Assembly (NCBI GenBank): GCA_030601665.1
Contig: JAUWBP010000001.1
Span: 1 to 34,402, forward strand
Source: Hadesarchaea archaeon
Lineage (GTDB): Archaea; Hadarchaeota; Hadarchaeia; Hadarchaeales; Hadarchaeaceae
Reading direction: 5' to 3'
DNA length: 34,402 nucleotides
Shown here in pieces: positions 1 through 7,386 of the stretch (position 1 is its first letter; each line of letters opens with the position of its first letter). Both the position numbers and the translations under genes were made by a program. The notes beneath the pieces are model-generated. The model was not told the DNA's origin, did no database searches, and worked only from the letters and a program-made list of their open reading frames with translations.

Positions 1-1853
1 CTTTCCTGAACAAGGAGTATCGGGTGATGGTTGTTTACGCGGTCATCGTGGTGGCACTTTTGGCACTGGCGATAAATCTGCAGACTGCATCGGCTTTTGC
101 GTTTGGAGCATTTTGTTCTGCATTGGCTGGTAACATAGGGATGAGGGTCGCCACCAAGTCGAACGCTCGAACTGCGGAGGCGGCTAGGAGAAGCATCAGA
201 AGGGGGCTGAAGGTTGGGTTCTCGAGCGGCGCGGTAATGGGGATGTGTGTCGTCGGTCTTGGGATTTTGGGCGTGAGCGTCTTATACCACTTGTGGGAAA
301 ACCCTACGATCATCGTTGGTTTTGGATTCGGGGCCAGCTCGATAGCGCTTTTCGCGCGGGTCGGTGGCGGAATATATACTAAATCCGCGGATATGGGAGC
401 CGACTTGGTTGGGAAGGTTGAGGCGAGGATACCCGAGGATGATCCAAGAAATCCGGCGGTAATTGCTGACAACGTCGGTGATAACGTCGGCGATGTTGCA
501 GGGATGGGTGCAGATTTGTTTGAATCATACGTTGGCTCCATCATCGCCGCGATGGTGATAGGAGTTGTTGTATATCCTGGAATAACTAACTATGTGGTGC
601 TCCCCCTTGCGCTTGCAGCGGCGGGAATTTTTTGTTCAATCGTTGGGACATTTTTTGTGCGTGTAGGTAAGGGTACAGGAATAAAAACCTTGCATGCCGC
701 GCTCAATAAGGGGGTATTTGGGAGTACTATCCTAATGGCCGTAGTTGCATTTTTCTTGATCTGGTACGCCGTAGGCGTCATGGAGATTTTTTATGCGATG
801 TTAGCCGGCTTGGTTGCGGGAGTTGCGATTGGCCTGTCTGCGGAATATTTTACCGAAGATAGGTTTTCACCGGTGAGATCTATTGTGACATCGTCCCAGA
901 CTGGCCCCGCAACAAACATCATCAGCGGGTTCTCGGTAGGCATGCTAAGTACAGTAATCCCGACAATTGCGATATGTACAGCAATCGGGTTGGCCTTCTA
1001 TTTCGCTGGGTTATATGGGATAGCGATCGCCGCGGTCGGGATGTTGAGCACCCTGGGCATGACGCTTGCTACCGATACTTATGGGCCGGTCGCCGACAAT
1101 GCTGCGGGAATCGCTGAGATGTCTAGGATGGGGCGAAAGGTGAGGGCGCGCGCTGAGAGGCTGGATGCAGTTGGAAATACAACGGCCGCGATAGGTAAGG
1201 GATTTGCAATTGGTTCAGCGGCGCTAACGGCACTCGCGCTGTTTTCAGCATATACCCAGGCGGCGAATATCTCGGCACTGGACATCATTGGTCCAAACGG
1301 TTATTTGATTATTATTGGGCTCCTTATAGGGGGTATGCTACCTTTTGTATTCTGTGCGCTTACAATGAGGGCGGTCGGGGAAGGTGCATCATTAATCGTT
1401 AAGGAAGTGCGCAGGCAATTTAGACATATCCCTGGGCTCATGCAAGGGCGGGCGAAACCCGATTATAACAAGTGTATCGGAATCAGCACGACGGCTGCTC
1501 TAAGGAAAATGGTGGCCCCTGCTGCGCTGGCCGTTGTGACACCCGTGGCTGTTGGATTGCTCCTTGGTCCTGAAGCCTTGGGGGGGCTGCTGATTGGGGC
1601 GATAGTTACTGGGCTCCTACTTGCAATTACGTTGGCCAATGCGGGTGGAGCATGGGATAACGCGAAGAAATATATTGAGGCCGGACGCTTCGGAGGCAAG
1701 GGCAGCAAGGCCCATGCAGCTTCGGTAATAGGCGATACAGTAGGAGACCCGTTCAAAGACACTTCGGGGCCATCGCTGAACATCCTGATCAAGCTGATGT
1801 CTATGGCTGCACTGCTGTTCGTCCCCCTACTATTGAAAGTTTGGGGTGCATAA
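1..1853 (+). CDS. hppA: Membrane-bound ion-pumping pyrophosphatase (5' end outside window)
   Basis: Integral membrane enzyme that couples hydrolysis of pyrophosphate to pumping of H+ or Na+ across the cell membrane. Seen: many hydrophobic segments; the substrate-binding acidic motifs around 390-425 (DMGADLVGKVE) and 468-503 (DNVGDNVGDVAG); a matching late acidic motif near 1725-1760. The motif at about 1173-1202 reads GNTTAAIGKG; an Ala at this site (rather than Lys) marks the K+-dependent subfamily, so the enzyme is probably K+-dependent. The pumped ion cannot be told from sequence alone. The reading frame is open to base 3 and the residues FLNKEYR just before the first ATG (27) match the family's conserved N-terminal region, so the gene starts upstream of the window. 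It sits directly before a broken soluble pyrophosphatase gene. Confidence 0.96.
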   Translation, partial: FLNKEYRVMVVYAVIVVALLALAINLQTASAFAFGAFCSALAGNIGMRVATKSNARTAEAARRSIRRGLKVGFSSGAVMGMCVVGLGILGVSVLYHLWENPTIIVGFGFGASSIALFARVGGGIYTKSADMGADLVGKVEARIPEDDPRNPAVIADNVGDNVGDVAGMGADLFESYVGSIIAAMVIGVVVYPGITNYVVLPLALAAAGIFCSIVGTFFVRVGKGTGIKTLHAALNKGVFGSTILMAVVAFFLIWYAVGVMEIFYAMLAGLVAGVAIGLSAEYFTEDRFSPVRSIVTSSQTGPATNIISGFSVGMLSTVIPTIAICTAIGLAFYFAGLYGIAIAAVGMLSTLGMTLATDTYGPVADNAAGIAEMSRMGRKVRARAERLDAVGNTTAAIGKGFAIGSAALTALALFSAYTQAANISALDIIGPNGYLIIIGLLIGGMLPFVFCALTMRAVGEGASLIVKEVRRQFRHIPGLMQGRAKPDYNKCIGISTTAALRKMVAPAALAVVTPVAVGLLLGPEALGGLLIGAIVTGLLLAITLANAGGAWDNAKKYIEAGRFGGKGSKAHAASVIGDTVGDPFKDTSGPSLNILIKLMSMAALLFVPLLLKVWGA

Positions 1854-1854
1854 G

Positions 1855-1998
1855 ATGGTTAACCTCTGGAGAGAAGTGAAGCTCGACCCCAAGGCCCCGC
1901 AAGTGGTGAATGTCGTGGATGAGATACCGGACCCCAGCCGAATAAATACGAGTACGACAAAGAAAATGAGGGTATCGGAAAAATTTGGGGTGGAGTGA
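1855..1998 (+). pseudogene. ppa: Remnant of soluble inorganic pyrophosphatase, frameshifted and truncated
   Basis: The 47-codon ORF begins MVNLWREVKLDPKAPQVV and continues to VDEIPDPSR, matching the N-terminus of archaeal family I soluble pyrophosphatases. After the Arg codon at about 1939 the match continues only in the next frame, where 1941-1985 reads NKYEYDKENEGIGKI, the family's usual continuation after SR. This is explained by loss of one base near 1940. All of the remaining protein (about 130 residues, including the catalytic Asp cluster) is missing, because rpo7 begins at 1999. The fragment starts one base after the hppA stop. A sequencing error could explain the shift but not the missing remainder. 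The last bases (GGTGGAGTGA) now serve as the ribosome binding site of rpo7. Confidence 0.8.
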
Positions 1999-2553
1999 AT
2001 GTACAAGATAATAACCGTGCGCGATACTGTGCGGGTGCCTCCCAACCGATTCGGTGAACCCCTCAAGGAGACGATCGTCGACATCTTGAACAAGGACTAC
2101 GAGGGACTGACCGATAAGGATGTGGGCACGATTTTGGCGATTACTGAGCTCAAGGAGATCAGCATAGGTCGGATAATCATGGGTGACGGGGCAAGCTATC
2201 ACGACGTCATTTTTGATGCGCTCATCTACAAACCCGAGGCCAACGAGGTGGTGCTTGGTGAGGTGGTCGAAATCGTCGAGTTTGGTGGGTTCGTGCGCTT
2301 GGGCCCCATCGATGGTTTGGTGCATGTCTCTCAGGTGATGGACGATTTCGTGGGATATGACAAGAAGAAGGGGGCACTCTACGGAAAAGAGTCGAAGCGA
2401 GCGCTGAAAGAGGGGGACAAAGTTCGCGCGCGCGTAGTTTCGGTAAGCGCGCGTCAAGGCACACGAAGTGGGAAGATAGGCCTGACGATGCGCCAGCTTG
2501 GACTGGGAAAACTAGAATGGATCAAGGAAGCCCGCAAGGAGGCCAAGGCTTGA
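1999..2553 (+). CDS. rpoE: DNA-directed RNA polymerase subunit Rpo7 (RpoE')
   Basis: Subunit of archaeal RNA polymerase, equivalent to eukaryotic Rpb7, forming the stalk with Rpo4 and binding emerging RNA. Seen: 184 residues, the usual length; an N-terminal tip domain (about 1-80, beginning MYKIITVRDTVRVPP) and a C-terminal S1/OB domain from about residue 82 (VLGEVVEIVEFGGFVRLG, GLVHVSQ). The ATG has a GGTGGAG site 2-8 bases upstream, formed by the end of the ppa remnant. The stop overlaps the TTG start of spt4 (TTGA), the standard rpo7-spt4 coupling in archaea. Rpo4 is not in the window. Confidence 0.97.
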   Translation: MYKIITVRDTVRVPPNRFGEPLKETIVDILNKDYEGLTDKDVGTILAITELKEISIGRIIMGDGASYHDVIFDALIYKPEANEVVLGEVVEIVEFGGFVRLGPIDGLVHVSQVMDDFVGYDKKKGALYGKESKRALKEGDKVRARVVSVSARQGTRSGKIGLTMRQLGLGKLEWIKEARKEAKA

Positions 2554-2957
2554 CTGAGAAGGCCTGCCGTAATTGTAACTTCATTACCGATAAAAGCACC
2601 TGCCCGGCGTGCAGCGGGACAACCCTTTCGGGTGATTGGGCAGGATACGTTGTCGTGCTTAAGCCGTATTTGTTTAGCTTGCCGCTAGAACTAAAACAAG
2701 AACTACAACAAAAGCAAGTTTCCGAAAAGTTAAGAGAGATATTTAATCAGCACAAGTACACCCTTTCTGAGCAAGCGGAGATTCAACCAACAAATAGTAA
2801 AGAATGGAAGATTCTTGATGGGAAAAAAGAATATGCAATTGAAGAAGGTAACGAGCAGCTAAACTTTTATAAACAATATCTTGACCCTAACGATTCTGAA
2901 ATCGCGAAGCGACTTAACATCACCCAGCCCGGGAAGTACGCGCTGAGGGTTCGGTAG
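2550..2957 (+). CDS. spt4: Transcription elongation factor Spt4 with a 74-residue internal insertion
   Basis: Zinc-ribbon protein that pairs with Spt5 (NusG-like) to promote RNA polymerase processivity. Start chosen: TTG 2550, with AGGAGG about 7 bases upstream and overlapping the rpo7 stop; an ATG at 2517 lies inside rpo7 and would add residues the family lacks. Seen: zinc ligands C6, C9, C18, C21; residues 1-37 end in the typical WAGYVVVL strand; residues 112-135 resume the typical DPNDSEIAKRLNI and GKYALRVR. Between them residues 38-111 (2661-2882) have no counterpart in Spt4, which is normally about 60 residues. The insertion is in frame, begins and ends next to a CTT Leu codon, and is about 35% G+C by hand count, clearly below the flanks. 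The Spt4 assignment is secure; whether the insertion disturbs Spt5 binding is unknown. Confidence 0.9.
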   Translation: MTEKACRNCNFITDKSTCPACSGTTLSGDWAGYVVVLKPYLFSLPLELKQELQQKQVSEKLREIFNQHKYTLSEQAEIQPTNSKEWKILDGKKEYAIEEGNEQLNFYKQYLDPNDSEIAKRLNITQPGKYALRVR

Positions 2958-3463
2958 TGTTAGAGTTACCCGAGGAAGTGCGGCAGCTTTTAAAGCGCCC
3001 TTTGGGTCAGCTTTTCCCGAATGTCGCCGCGGCGGTCGAGCGCCTGCGGCAGCTTCACCCCTCTAGGCTGATCGCGGTCGGCGATGTCGTGACCGCGGAT
3101 TTGCTCGAGGCCGGGCTCAGGCCCGATGTGGCAGTCGTCGATATGAAGGTCATGCGTTTACCCGTCGATGAAAAAACCAAGCGGGCGGTGGAGGCTTTTG
3201 AGGCAACAGTCGTTCGCGTGAAAAACCAAGCTGGAAGCATCACCCCGGAGCTACGTGAGGCTTTAGAGGCAGCAAAACCTCCCCTGAAGATTGTCGTTGA
3301 GGGGGAAGAGGACCTCGCCACCTTGCCAGCCGTGCTCTCGGCACCCCTCGGCTCCGCGGTCGTTTACGGGCAGCCAGGCGAGGGCTTGGTGCTCGTCGAA
3401 GTCACCGAGCATAAGCGTCGTGAATTCGAAATGCTACTAAAGCAATTCAAAACTAGTCGGTAA
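2957..3463 (+). CDS. GTP-dependent dephospho-CoA kinase (DUF359 family)
   Basis: Catalyses the last step of coenzyme A synthesis in archaea, phosphorylating dephospho-CoA with GTP. Seen: 168 residues, the usual size; LPEEVRQLLKRPLGQLF at the start, a GDVVTADLL nucleotide-binding segment near residue 43, a VDMKVMR segment near 61, and the acidic GEEDLATLPAV motif near 115, all in family order. It starts with GTG overlapping the spt4 stop by one base (TAGTG), so it is translationally coupled. Its place between spt4 and eS24 is the common euryarchaeal arrangement. The family was assigned from recognised motifs. Confidence 0.9.
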   Translation: MLELPEEVRQLLKRPLGQLFPNVAAAVERLRQLHPSRLIAVGDVVTADLLEAGLRPDVAVVDMKVMRLPVDEKTKRAVEAFEATVVRVKNQAGSITPELREALEAAKPPLKIVVEGEEDLATLPAVLSAPLGSAVVYGQPGEGLVLVEVTEHKRREFEMLLKQFKTSR

Positions 3464-3522
3464 TTAAAAGCTATTGTGAGGCAATCTCGAAAAAAATGGA
3501 GAGCCGATAAGCGGGGTTAAGG

Positions 3523-3530
3523 TTTAATTG
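3523..3530 (+). promoter_or_regulatory. Probable TATA box for eS24-eS27
   Basis: TTTAATTG in the 96-base gap between the kinase gene and eS24. The expected transcription start, about 25 bases on, falls near 3550, leaving a short leader. GAGGTGAAAGAGGG follows at 3541-3554 as the ribosome binding region for the ATG at 3560. Confidence 0.5.
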
Positions 3531-3559
3531 AACTTCGCACGAGGTGAAAGAGGGTCACG

Positions 3560-4051
3560 ATGAAGGTCGAGATAATCGAGAAGAAAGAAAACCCGCTCTT
3601 CAAGCGTACTGAAGTAAAATTCAAAGCTGATCACGCGGGGGGGCCAACCCCAAAGCGCTTGGACGCGCGCGCACAGCTCGCGGCCCAGCTTGGCGTTGCG
3701 GAGGAACTCATCGTCATCGAGAAGCTAGCGAGCACTCACGGTCGCCAAGTGGCATCGGGGATCGCCCGTGTTTACAGCTCCCGCGAGCAACTCGAGGGGC
3801 TGGAGCCCAAATTTTTGCTCAAGCGTGGCATGCCGAAAGAGGCTAAGGCGGAGGCAAAACCCGAGGAGAAACCGAAGGTCGAAAAGGCGCCCGAGAAAAA
3901 AGTAGAGGGACCGAAGGAAGCAAAACCTGAGCAACCGAAAAAGGTGGCCAAGCCCGAGAAATCCGAAGCGGAGAAGGCTGGGGAGACGTCCGAAGGGGCA
4001 AAGCCAGAGGAAAAGGCAAAGGAGGCCGTTGAGAGTGGCAAAGAAGGTTAA
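3560..4051 (+). CDS. rps24e: Small ribosomal subunit protein eS24 with a charged C-terminal tail
   Basis: Small-subunit ribosomal protein found in archaea and eukaryotes. Seen: residues 1-95 carry the fold (MKVEIIEKKENPLFKRTEV, a DARAQLAAQLG segment, then STHGRQVASGIARVY). From about residue 96 to 163 comes a low-complexity tail built of Lys, Glu, Pro and Ala, so the protein is about 60 residues longer than the usual 100. The tail reads through to overlap the eS27 start by 17 bases. Codon composition of the tail matches the neighbours, so it does not look like a frame error. The role of the tail is unknown; it is probably disordered. Confidence 0.95.
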   Translation: MKVEIIEKKENPLFKRTEVKFKADHAGGPTPKRLDARAQLAAQLGVAEELIVIEKLASTHGRQVASGIARVYSSREQLEGLEPKFLLKRGMPKEAKAEAKPEEKPKVEKAPEKKVEGPKEAKPEQPKKVAKPEKSEAEKAGETSEGAKPEEKAKEAVESGKEG

Positions 4052-4202
4052 GGCCTCGAAGGCCAAGCTCTACAAGCTCGAGGGCGAGAAGCTGGAGCGT
4101 CTGCGTCCTGCATGCCCGCGCTGCGGCCCTGGGGTCTTCATGGCTGACCACGGGAACCGTTGGGCGTGCGGTAAGTGTGGGTACGCTGATTTCAAGAAGT
4201 GA
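4035..4202 (+). CDS. rps27ae: Small ribosomal subunit protein eS27 (S27ae)
   Basis: A 55-residue zinc-ribbon ribosomal protein of the small subunit, homologous to the ribosomal half of eukaryotic ubiquitin-S27a. Start: GTG 4035, inside the eS24 tail and 17 bases before its stop. Seen: a basic N-terminus (MAKKVKASKAKLYKLEGEKL) and four zinc ligands C27, C30, C45, C48 in CPRC and CGKC, ending GYADFKK. Adjacent eS24-eS27 genes are standard in archaea. The end overlaps the end of the opposing coiled-coil gene by 11 bases, leaving no room for a separate terminator between the two convergent genes. Confidence 0.95.
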   Translation: MAKKVKASKAKLYKLEGEKLERLRPACPRCGPGVFMADHGNRWACGKCGYADFKK

Positions 4203-5511
4203 GTTCGATTGTCGCGCCGATAGCCTCGGTTGCGAGTTTTTCTAGCTCGCGCAAGTTTTTGTCGATATCCTTCTCAGCCCGCTGCGAGTCACGATGGAGC
4301 TCCTCGATGGTCGCTCGCGCGTGTTTTAGGTCTGACTTATGTTTTTCGATCGAACTTTCTAGCTCCGCCTTTTGCTTAAAAAGTGATGTTTGTTCGCGAG
4401 CGCGCGTTTGGATTTCCCTGCGGTCGCAAAGGAGAGTGAGCCGCTCTTTGAGCTTCAGTATCTTTTTTTCATCCAGAAGTCCCCGAGCTAGTTCCATTCG
4501 TTTCTTCCGTTCGCGGTCGTCCATGCTTATTTTTCCTTCCTCAAGAAGTTCGATCATTTTTTGCAGCAGTGCATCGGTAGAAGCTATTTTTTTATCCGAT
4601 GAGAGCACTTCGAGTGGATTCTCGATGCAGAGTTCAAGGACTTTTACCATCTCTCGGTCCATTTGATACTCGCCAGCTCTCACGAGTTTTTCCATCTTCC
4701 TAAGGGGCCTGCTTACCCCCGAGATCGCGCTCGATGTGGCATCCTTCACCTGGGCTATCTCACGCTCGATTCGTTCGAGCTCGCGTCCAGACGCGTCCAA
4801 GCTCTTGAATTCCTCGCTGTTGATGAGCCGCGCCAGTTGGTCGCTCTCGTTCTCAATCAACTTCTTGAGCATCGTGACCTGATTTTCTAATGATTTCGCA
4901 TCGGTTCGCATACTCTCAATTCGATGGAGGAGCTCCCTTTGCGATGATATTTTCGAGGAGATCAAATCAAGCGAGCGCATTCCTCCGCGGGTTCCTTCAA
5001 TGAGGGCGTGAACTTCCCTGACCAATCCATGCAACCGTCGCAGGCGCAGTTCGATCGCGTTCAAGCGAGGTCCGAACAACGCTCGGACATGGCGGCCGTG
5101 GGTGGCGATTGCGTCGGTCATGAGGTTCACCATTTTCGTCAGTTTGCCATCGAGTATCGCGAGGTCGTCGGTCGAGAACTCCCCACGCCGCTGGATAGAG
5201 GTGATCGCACGGGTCAGCTTTTCAGTGAGGAGCCTCCGGGCCTCGAGTGCCGTCTTGTGCAATCCCGGGTAAGCCTCATCGGTCGGTTTGGCATCAGAAA
5301 GGGTTTTCAATTCCTTTAAAAGTGCCGCCCGTTCCTCAGACAGCCTGTCCAGCATGATATTTAATGTGGATTGAGCCTCTGCGAGCTTCTCCCGCTTGAG
5401 CTTGTTTACTCGTTCCTCAAGAGAATCTACAGATAATTTTTCAACTTGAGGTTCAGGTGGTTTTGGTTTTTTGCCGAAGATTTTGCGGAGGAACATCGGC
5501 TCGCCAACCAT
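4192..5511 (-). CDS. Long coiled-coil protein of unknown function
   Basis: Not recognised as a named family. Seen: 439 residues dominated by Glu, Lys, Leu, Arg and Ala in heptad-like patterns, nearly all helical; a basic N-terminal patch (FLRKIFGKKPKPPEP, about residues 7-21); no transmembrane segment, no Walker motif, no Cys pairs. Predicted coiled coils run from about residue 30 to 430, broken near 130-180 and 285-335. It resembles the arm part of SMC-type or cytoskeletal proteins only in composition. Start at ATG 5511; a second in-frame ATG at 5496 is possible because a TATA-like box (5529-5535) would put the transcript start near 5506. It lies downstream of wtpC on the same strand but has its own promoter-like sequence. 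Role unknown. Confidence 0.8.
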   Translation of the reverse strand: MVGEPMFLRKIFGKKPKPPEPQVEKLSVDSLEERVNKLKREKLAEAQSTLNIMLDRLSEERAALLKELKTLSDAKPTDEAYPGLHKTALEARRLLTEKLTRAITSIQRRGEFSTDDLAILDGKLTKMVNLMTDAIATHGRHVRALFGPRLNAIELRLRRLHGLVREVHALIEGTRGGMRSLDLISSKISSQRELLHRIESMRTDAKSLENQVTMLKKLIENESDQLARLINSEEFKSLDASGRELERIEREIAQVKDATSSAISGVSRPLRKMEKLVRAGEYQMDREMVKVLELCIENPLEVLSSDKKIASTDALLQKMIELLEEGKISMDDRERKKRMELARGLLDEKKILKLKERLTLLCDRREIQTRAREQTSLFKQKAELESSIEKHKSDLKHARATIEELHRDSQRAEKDIDKNLRELEKLATEAIGATIELTS

Positions 5512-5528
5512 ACATAATTAAGCTGTTG

Positions 5529-5535
5529 TTTAAAT
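5529..5535 (-). promoter_or_regulatory. Possible TATA box for the coiled-coil gene
   Basis: ATTTAAA on the - strand in the 53-base gap between wtpC and the coiled-coil gene. Spacing predicts a start site near 5506, which would make the transcript nearly leaderless from the second ATG (5496). Weak evidence, by sequence and spacing only. Confidence 0.35.
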
Positions 5536-5564
5536 GTTCGGCGTAGCCACAACAAAACTGTTGA

Positions 5565-6608
5565 TTAAATCACATGCACTGAAGACGCTTTAAATGCAGC
5601 ATAAACTCCGGAGCCGATCCCCAACTTCATGTCTAGAAAAGATCTCTTGGTGATAATTACCACCAGCTCGCGTCCAACATCTACTTTTAACCTCACAGTT
5701 GTTCCTCGGTCGGAGATCTCAGTTATCTTACCTTGCAGCATGTTTCTCCCGCTTGATTTGATTGGTCTTTTTGATAGAAGGATGTCTTCAGGACGGATGC
5801 AGACTTTAACTTTACCTTCTTTTTGCGTTACCGCTTCGATTAATGCATTTCCGATATCTATCCTAGCGAGGCCTTCCTTTAGTTCCGATTTCCCTGAAAA
5901 GATGTTTTCAACTCCGACAAATTTTGCGACGAACTCCCATTTTGGTTTTCGGAATATTTCGTCTGGCGCTCCAACTTGAATGAGTTTTCCATCGCTCAAG
6001 ACACCTATCCTGTCACCCAATAGAATTGCTTCGACATGATCATGAGTGACGTGAATCGTGGTGACACCAGACCTCTCGTGGAGGTCTTTTAACTCCTTCC
6101 TCAACCTTTCCTGCGTTTGCGCATCCAAAGCGCTCAATGGTTCGTCCAAGAGTAGCACGTCTGGGTCAAGCACAATCGCCCTAGCTAGAGCTACCTTCTG
6201 CTGTTCCCCTCCGCTTAAGGTTTTTGGCAATCTTTTGGACAGGTGAGTGAGACCGAGCAAATTCATAGTGTGCCGTATCTTTTTATTGGTTTCAGATTTC
6301 GGAATTTTTTTCAACCTTAACCCGAACTCCACATTCTCTCCAACGTTTAGATGAGGGAACAACGAATAGTCTTGGTACACGAAACCCACTTTCCTTTGTT
6401 CAGGAGGGAGGTCTGTTATGTTTTTATCATTTATCCAGATCTCACCTAGGTCGGGACGGTGAAACCCAGCGATTAACTCGAGCATAAGGGTTTTTCCCGC
6501 CCCCGTTGGACCCAGCACGGTGAAGTACTCCCGTTCTTTGACATCTAAATTTATGTTCGTCAGCGAAAAATCGGCCCATTTTTTCGATAAATCCCTAATG
6601 CTCAGCAT
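5565..6608 (-). CDS. wtpC: Tungstate/molybdate ABC transporter ATP-binding protein
   Basis: ATPase that drives uptake of tungstate or molybdate through WtpB. Seen: 347 residues; Walker A GPTGAGKT (33-40), Q-loop near 79, signature LSGGEQQ (131-137), Walker B VLLLDEP (151-157), switch His in VTHDHVEA near 188. Residues from about 240 on form a TOBE/MOP-like regulatory domain (KVCIRPEDILLS near 270, then GKITEISDRGTTVRLKV); in homologous transporters this domain binds oxyanion and inhibits transport. The start overlaps the end of wtpB by 14 bases. The family could be called ModC, but the WtpA partner argues for the Wtp type. Confidence 0.93.
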   Translation of the reverse strand: MLSIRDLSKKWADFSLTNINLDVKEREYFTVLGPTGAGKTLMLELIAGFHRPDLGEIWINDKNITDLPPEQRKVGFVYQDYSLFPHLNVGENVEFGLRLKKIPKSETNKKIRHTMNLLGLTHLSKRLPKTLSGGEQQKVALARAIVLDPDVLLLDEPLSALDAQTQERLRKELKDLHERSGVTTIHVTHDHVEAILLGDRIGVLSDGKLIQVGAPDEIFRKPKWEFVAKFVGVENIFSGKSELKEGLARIDIGNALIEAVTQKEGKVKVCIRPEDILLSKRPIKSSGRNMLQGKITEISDRGTTVRLKVDVGRELVVIITKRSFLDMKLGIGSGVYAAFKASSVHVI

Positions 6609-7386
6609 ACAACCGCCCCTGTAGATATTTTAGGCCAACGAATACCGATAAGGTGATCAAGAGAAGTATTACCGCGACGCGCATTCCTTCATAAAGCCCT
6701 AGGCTGTAAAATCTGCTCCAAATCATCCCTGGGGCAACCATAGGGTAAAATCCAACAAGCATGATCACCGCCGCGAACTCGCTTATCGCACGCGCCCAAC
6801 TCATTATCGCCCCGCTGAATATCTGGGGAAATGCGAGCGGAAATGCCACTTTTCGGAAGGCTTCCCATTCCGTAGCGCCTAGGGACCGTGCTACCTTTTC
6901 TAGGCGGGGGTCGACGCTTTGAAACCCCTCCCTAGCGGAGTTGATGAGGAATGGTGCGGAGACGAATATCATTGCGACAACAATTCCAGGTAGCGCGCCT
7001 TCAAACCTAAGAAAAGGTGAAACTGGCCCGCCAATTAATCCGCTTAATCCAAAAACTGTCAACAACATGATGCCGGCAACAACGTGAGGTATCGCCATGG
7101 GAAGGTCTATTATTCCTTCGATGAGCGCTTTTCCTCGAAAGTTCTTCCTCGCTAACAAATAAGCTAGGGGGACGCCGAACACGAACGTCACCAGCACTGC
7201 AAGGAACGCCGAGAAACAGCTCAGCCCCACCGCTTTCAGAACCGCTTGGTCGGTGATGGCACTGAGAAATCCAGTCAGGTCAAATGCAAATTGTTTTAAA
7301 AAAATATTGGCTATTGGAAGGGCAAGAACAGCTACAATAAGGATCCCAAGCGCGATGAATAAGGCGGTTATTCTCTCAATCTTCAC
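6595..7386 (-). CDS. wtpB: Tungstate/molybdate ABC transporter permease
   Basis: Membrane channel subunit of the oxyanion importer. Seen: 263 residues with about six hydrophobic segments; the first (LFIALGILIVAVLALPIANIF) begins near residue 9. The cytoplasmic EAA loop that docks on the ATPase is at about 182-205 (EKVARSLGATEWEAFRKVAF). The GTG start overlaps the wtpA stop by 4 bases (GTGA), so it is translationally coupled. Length and loop are typical of ModB/WtpB. Confidence 0.92.
   Translation of the reverse strand: MKIERITALFIALGILIVAVLALPIANIFLKQFAFDLTGFLSAITDQAVLKAVGLSCFSAFLAVLVTFVFGVPLAYLLARKNFRGKALIEGIIDLPMAIPHVVAGIMLLTVFGLSGLIGGPVSPFLRFEGALPGIVVAMIFVSAPFLINSAREGFQSVDPRLEKVARSLGATEWEAFRKVAFPLAFPQIFSGAIMSWARAISEFAAVIMLVGFYPMVAPGMIWSRFYSLGLYEGMRVAVILLLITLSVFVGLKYLQGRLYAEH

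Noticed and set aside
1939..1946. Programmed frameshift making a functional pyrophosphatase
   Set aside because: The shifted frame loses similarity after about 15 residues and rpo7 begins at 1999, so the rest of the enzyme is absent.
2661..2882. Insertion in Spt4 as an intein
   Set aside because: Too short, begins with Lys rather than Cys/Ser/Thr, ends in Tyr-Leu rather than His-Asn, and has no splicing motifs.
3772..4151. Several open frames opposite the eS24 tail
   Set aside because: Produced by the low-complexity Lys/Glu/Pro tail read in reverse; no protein features.
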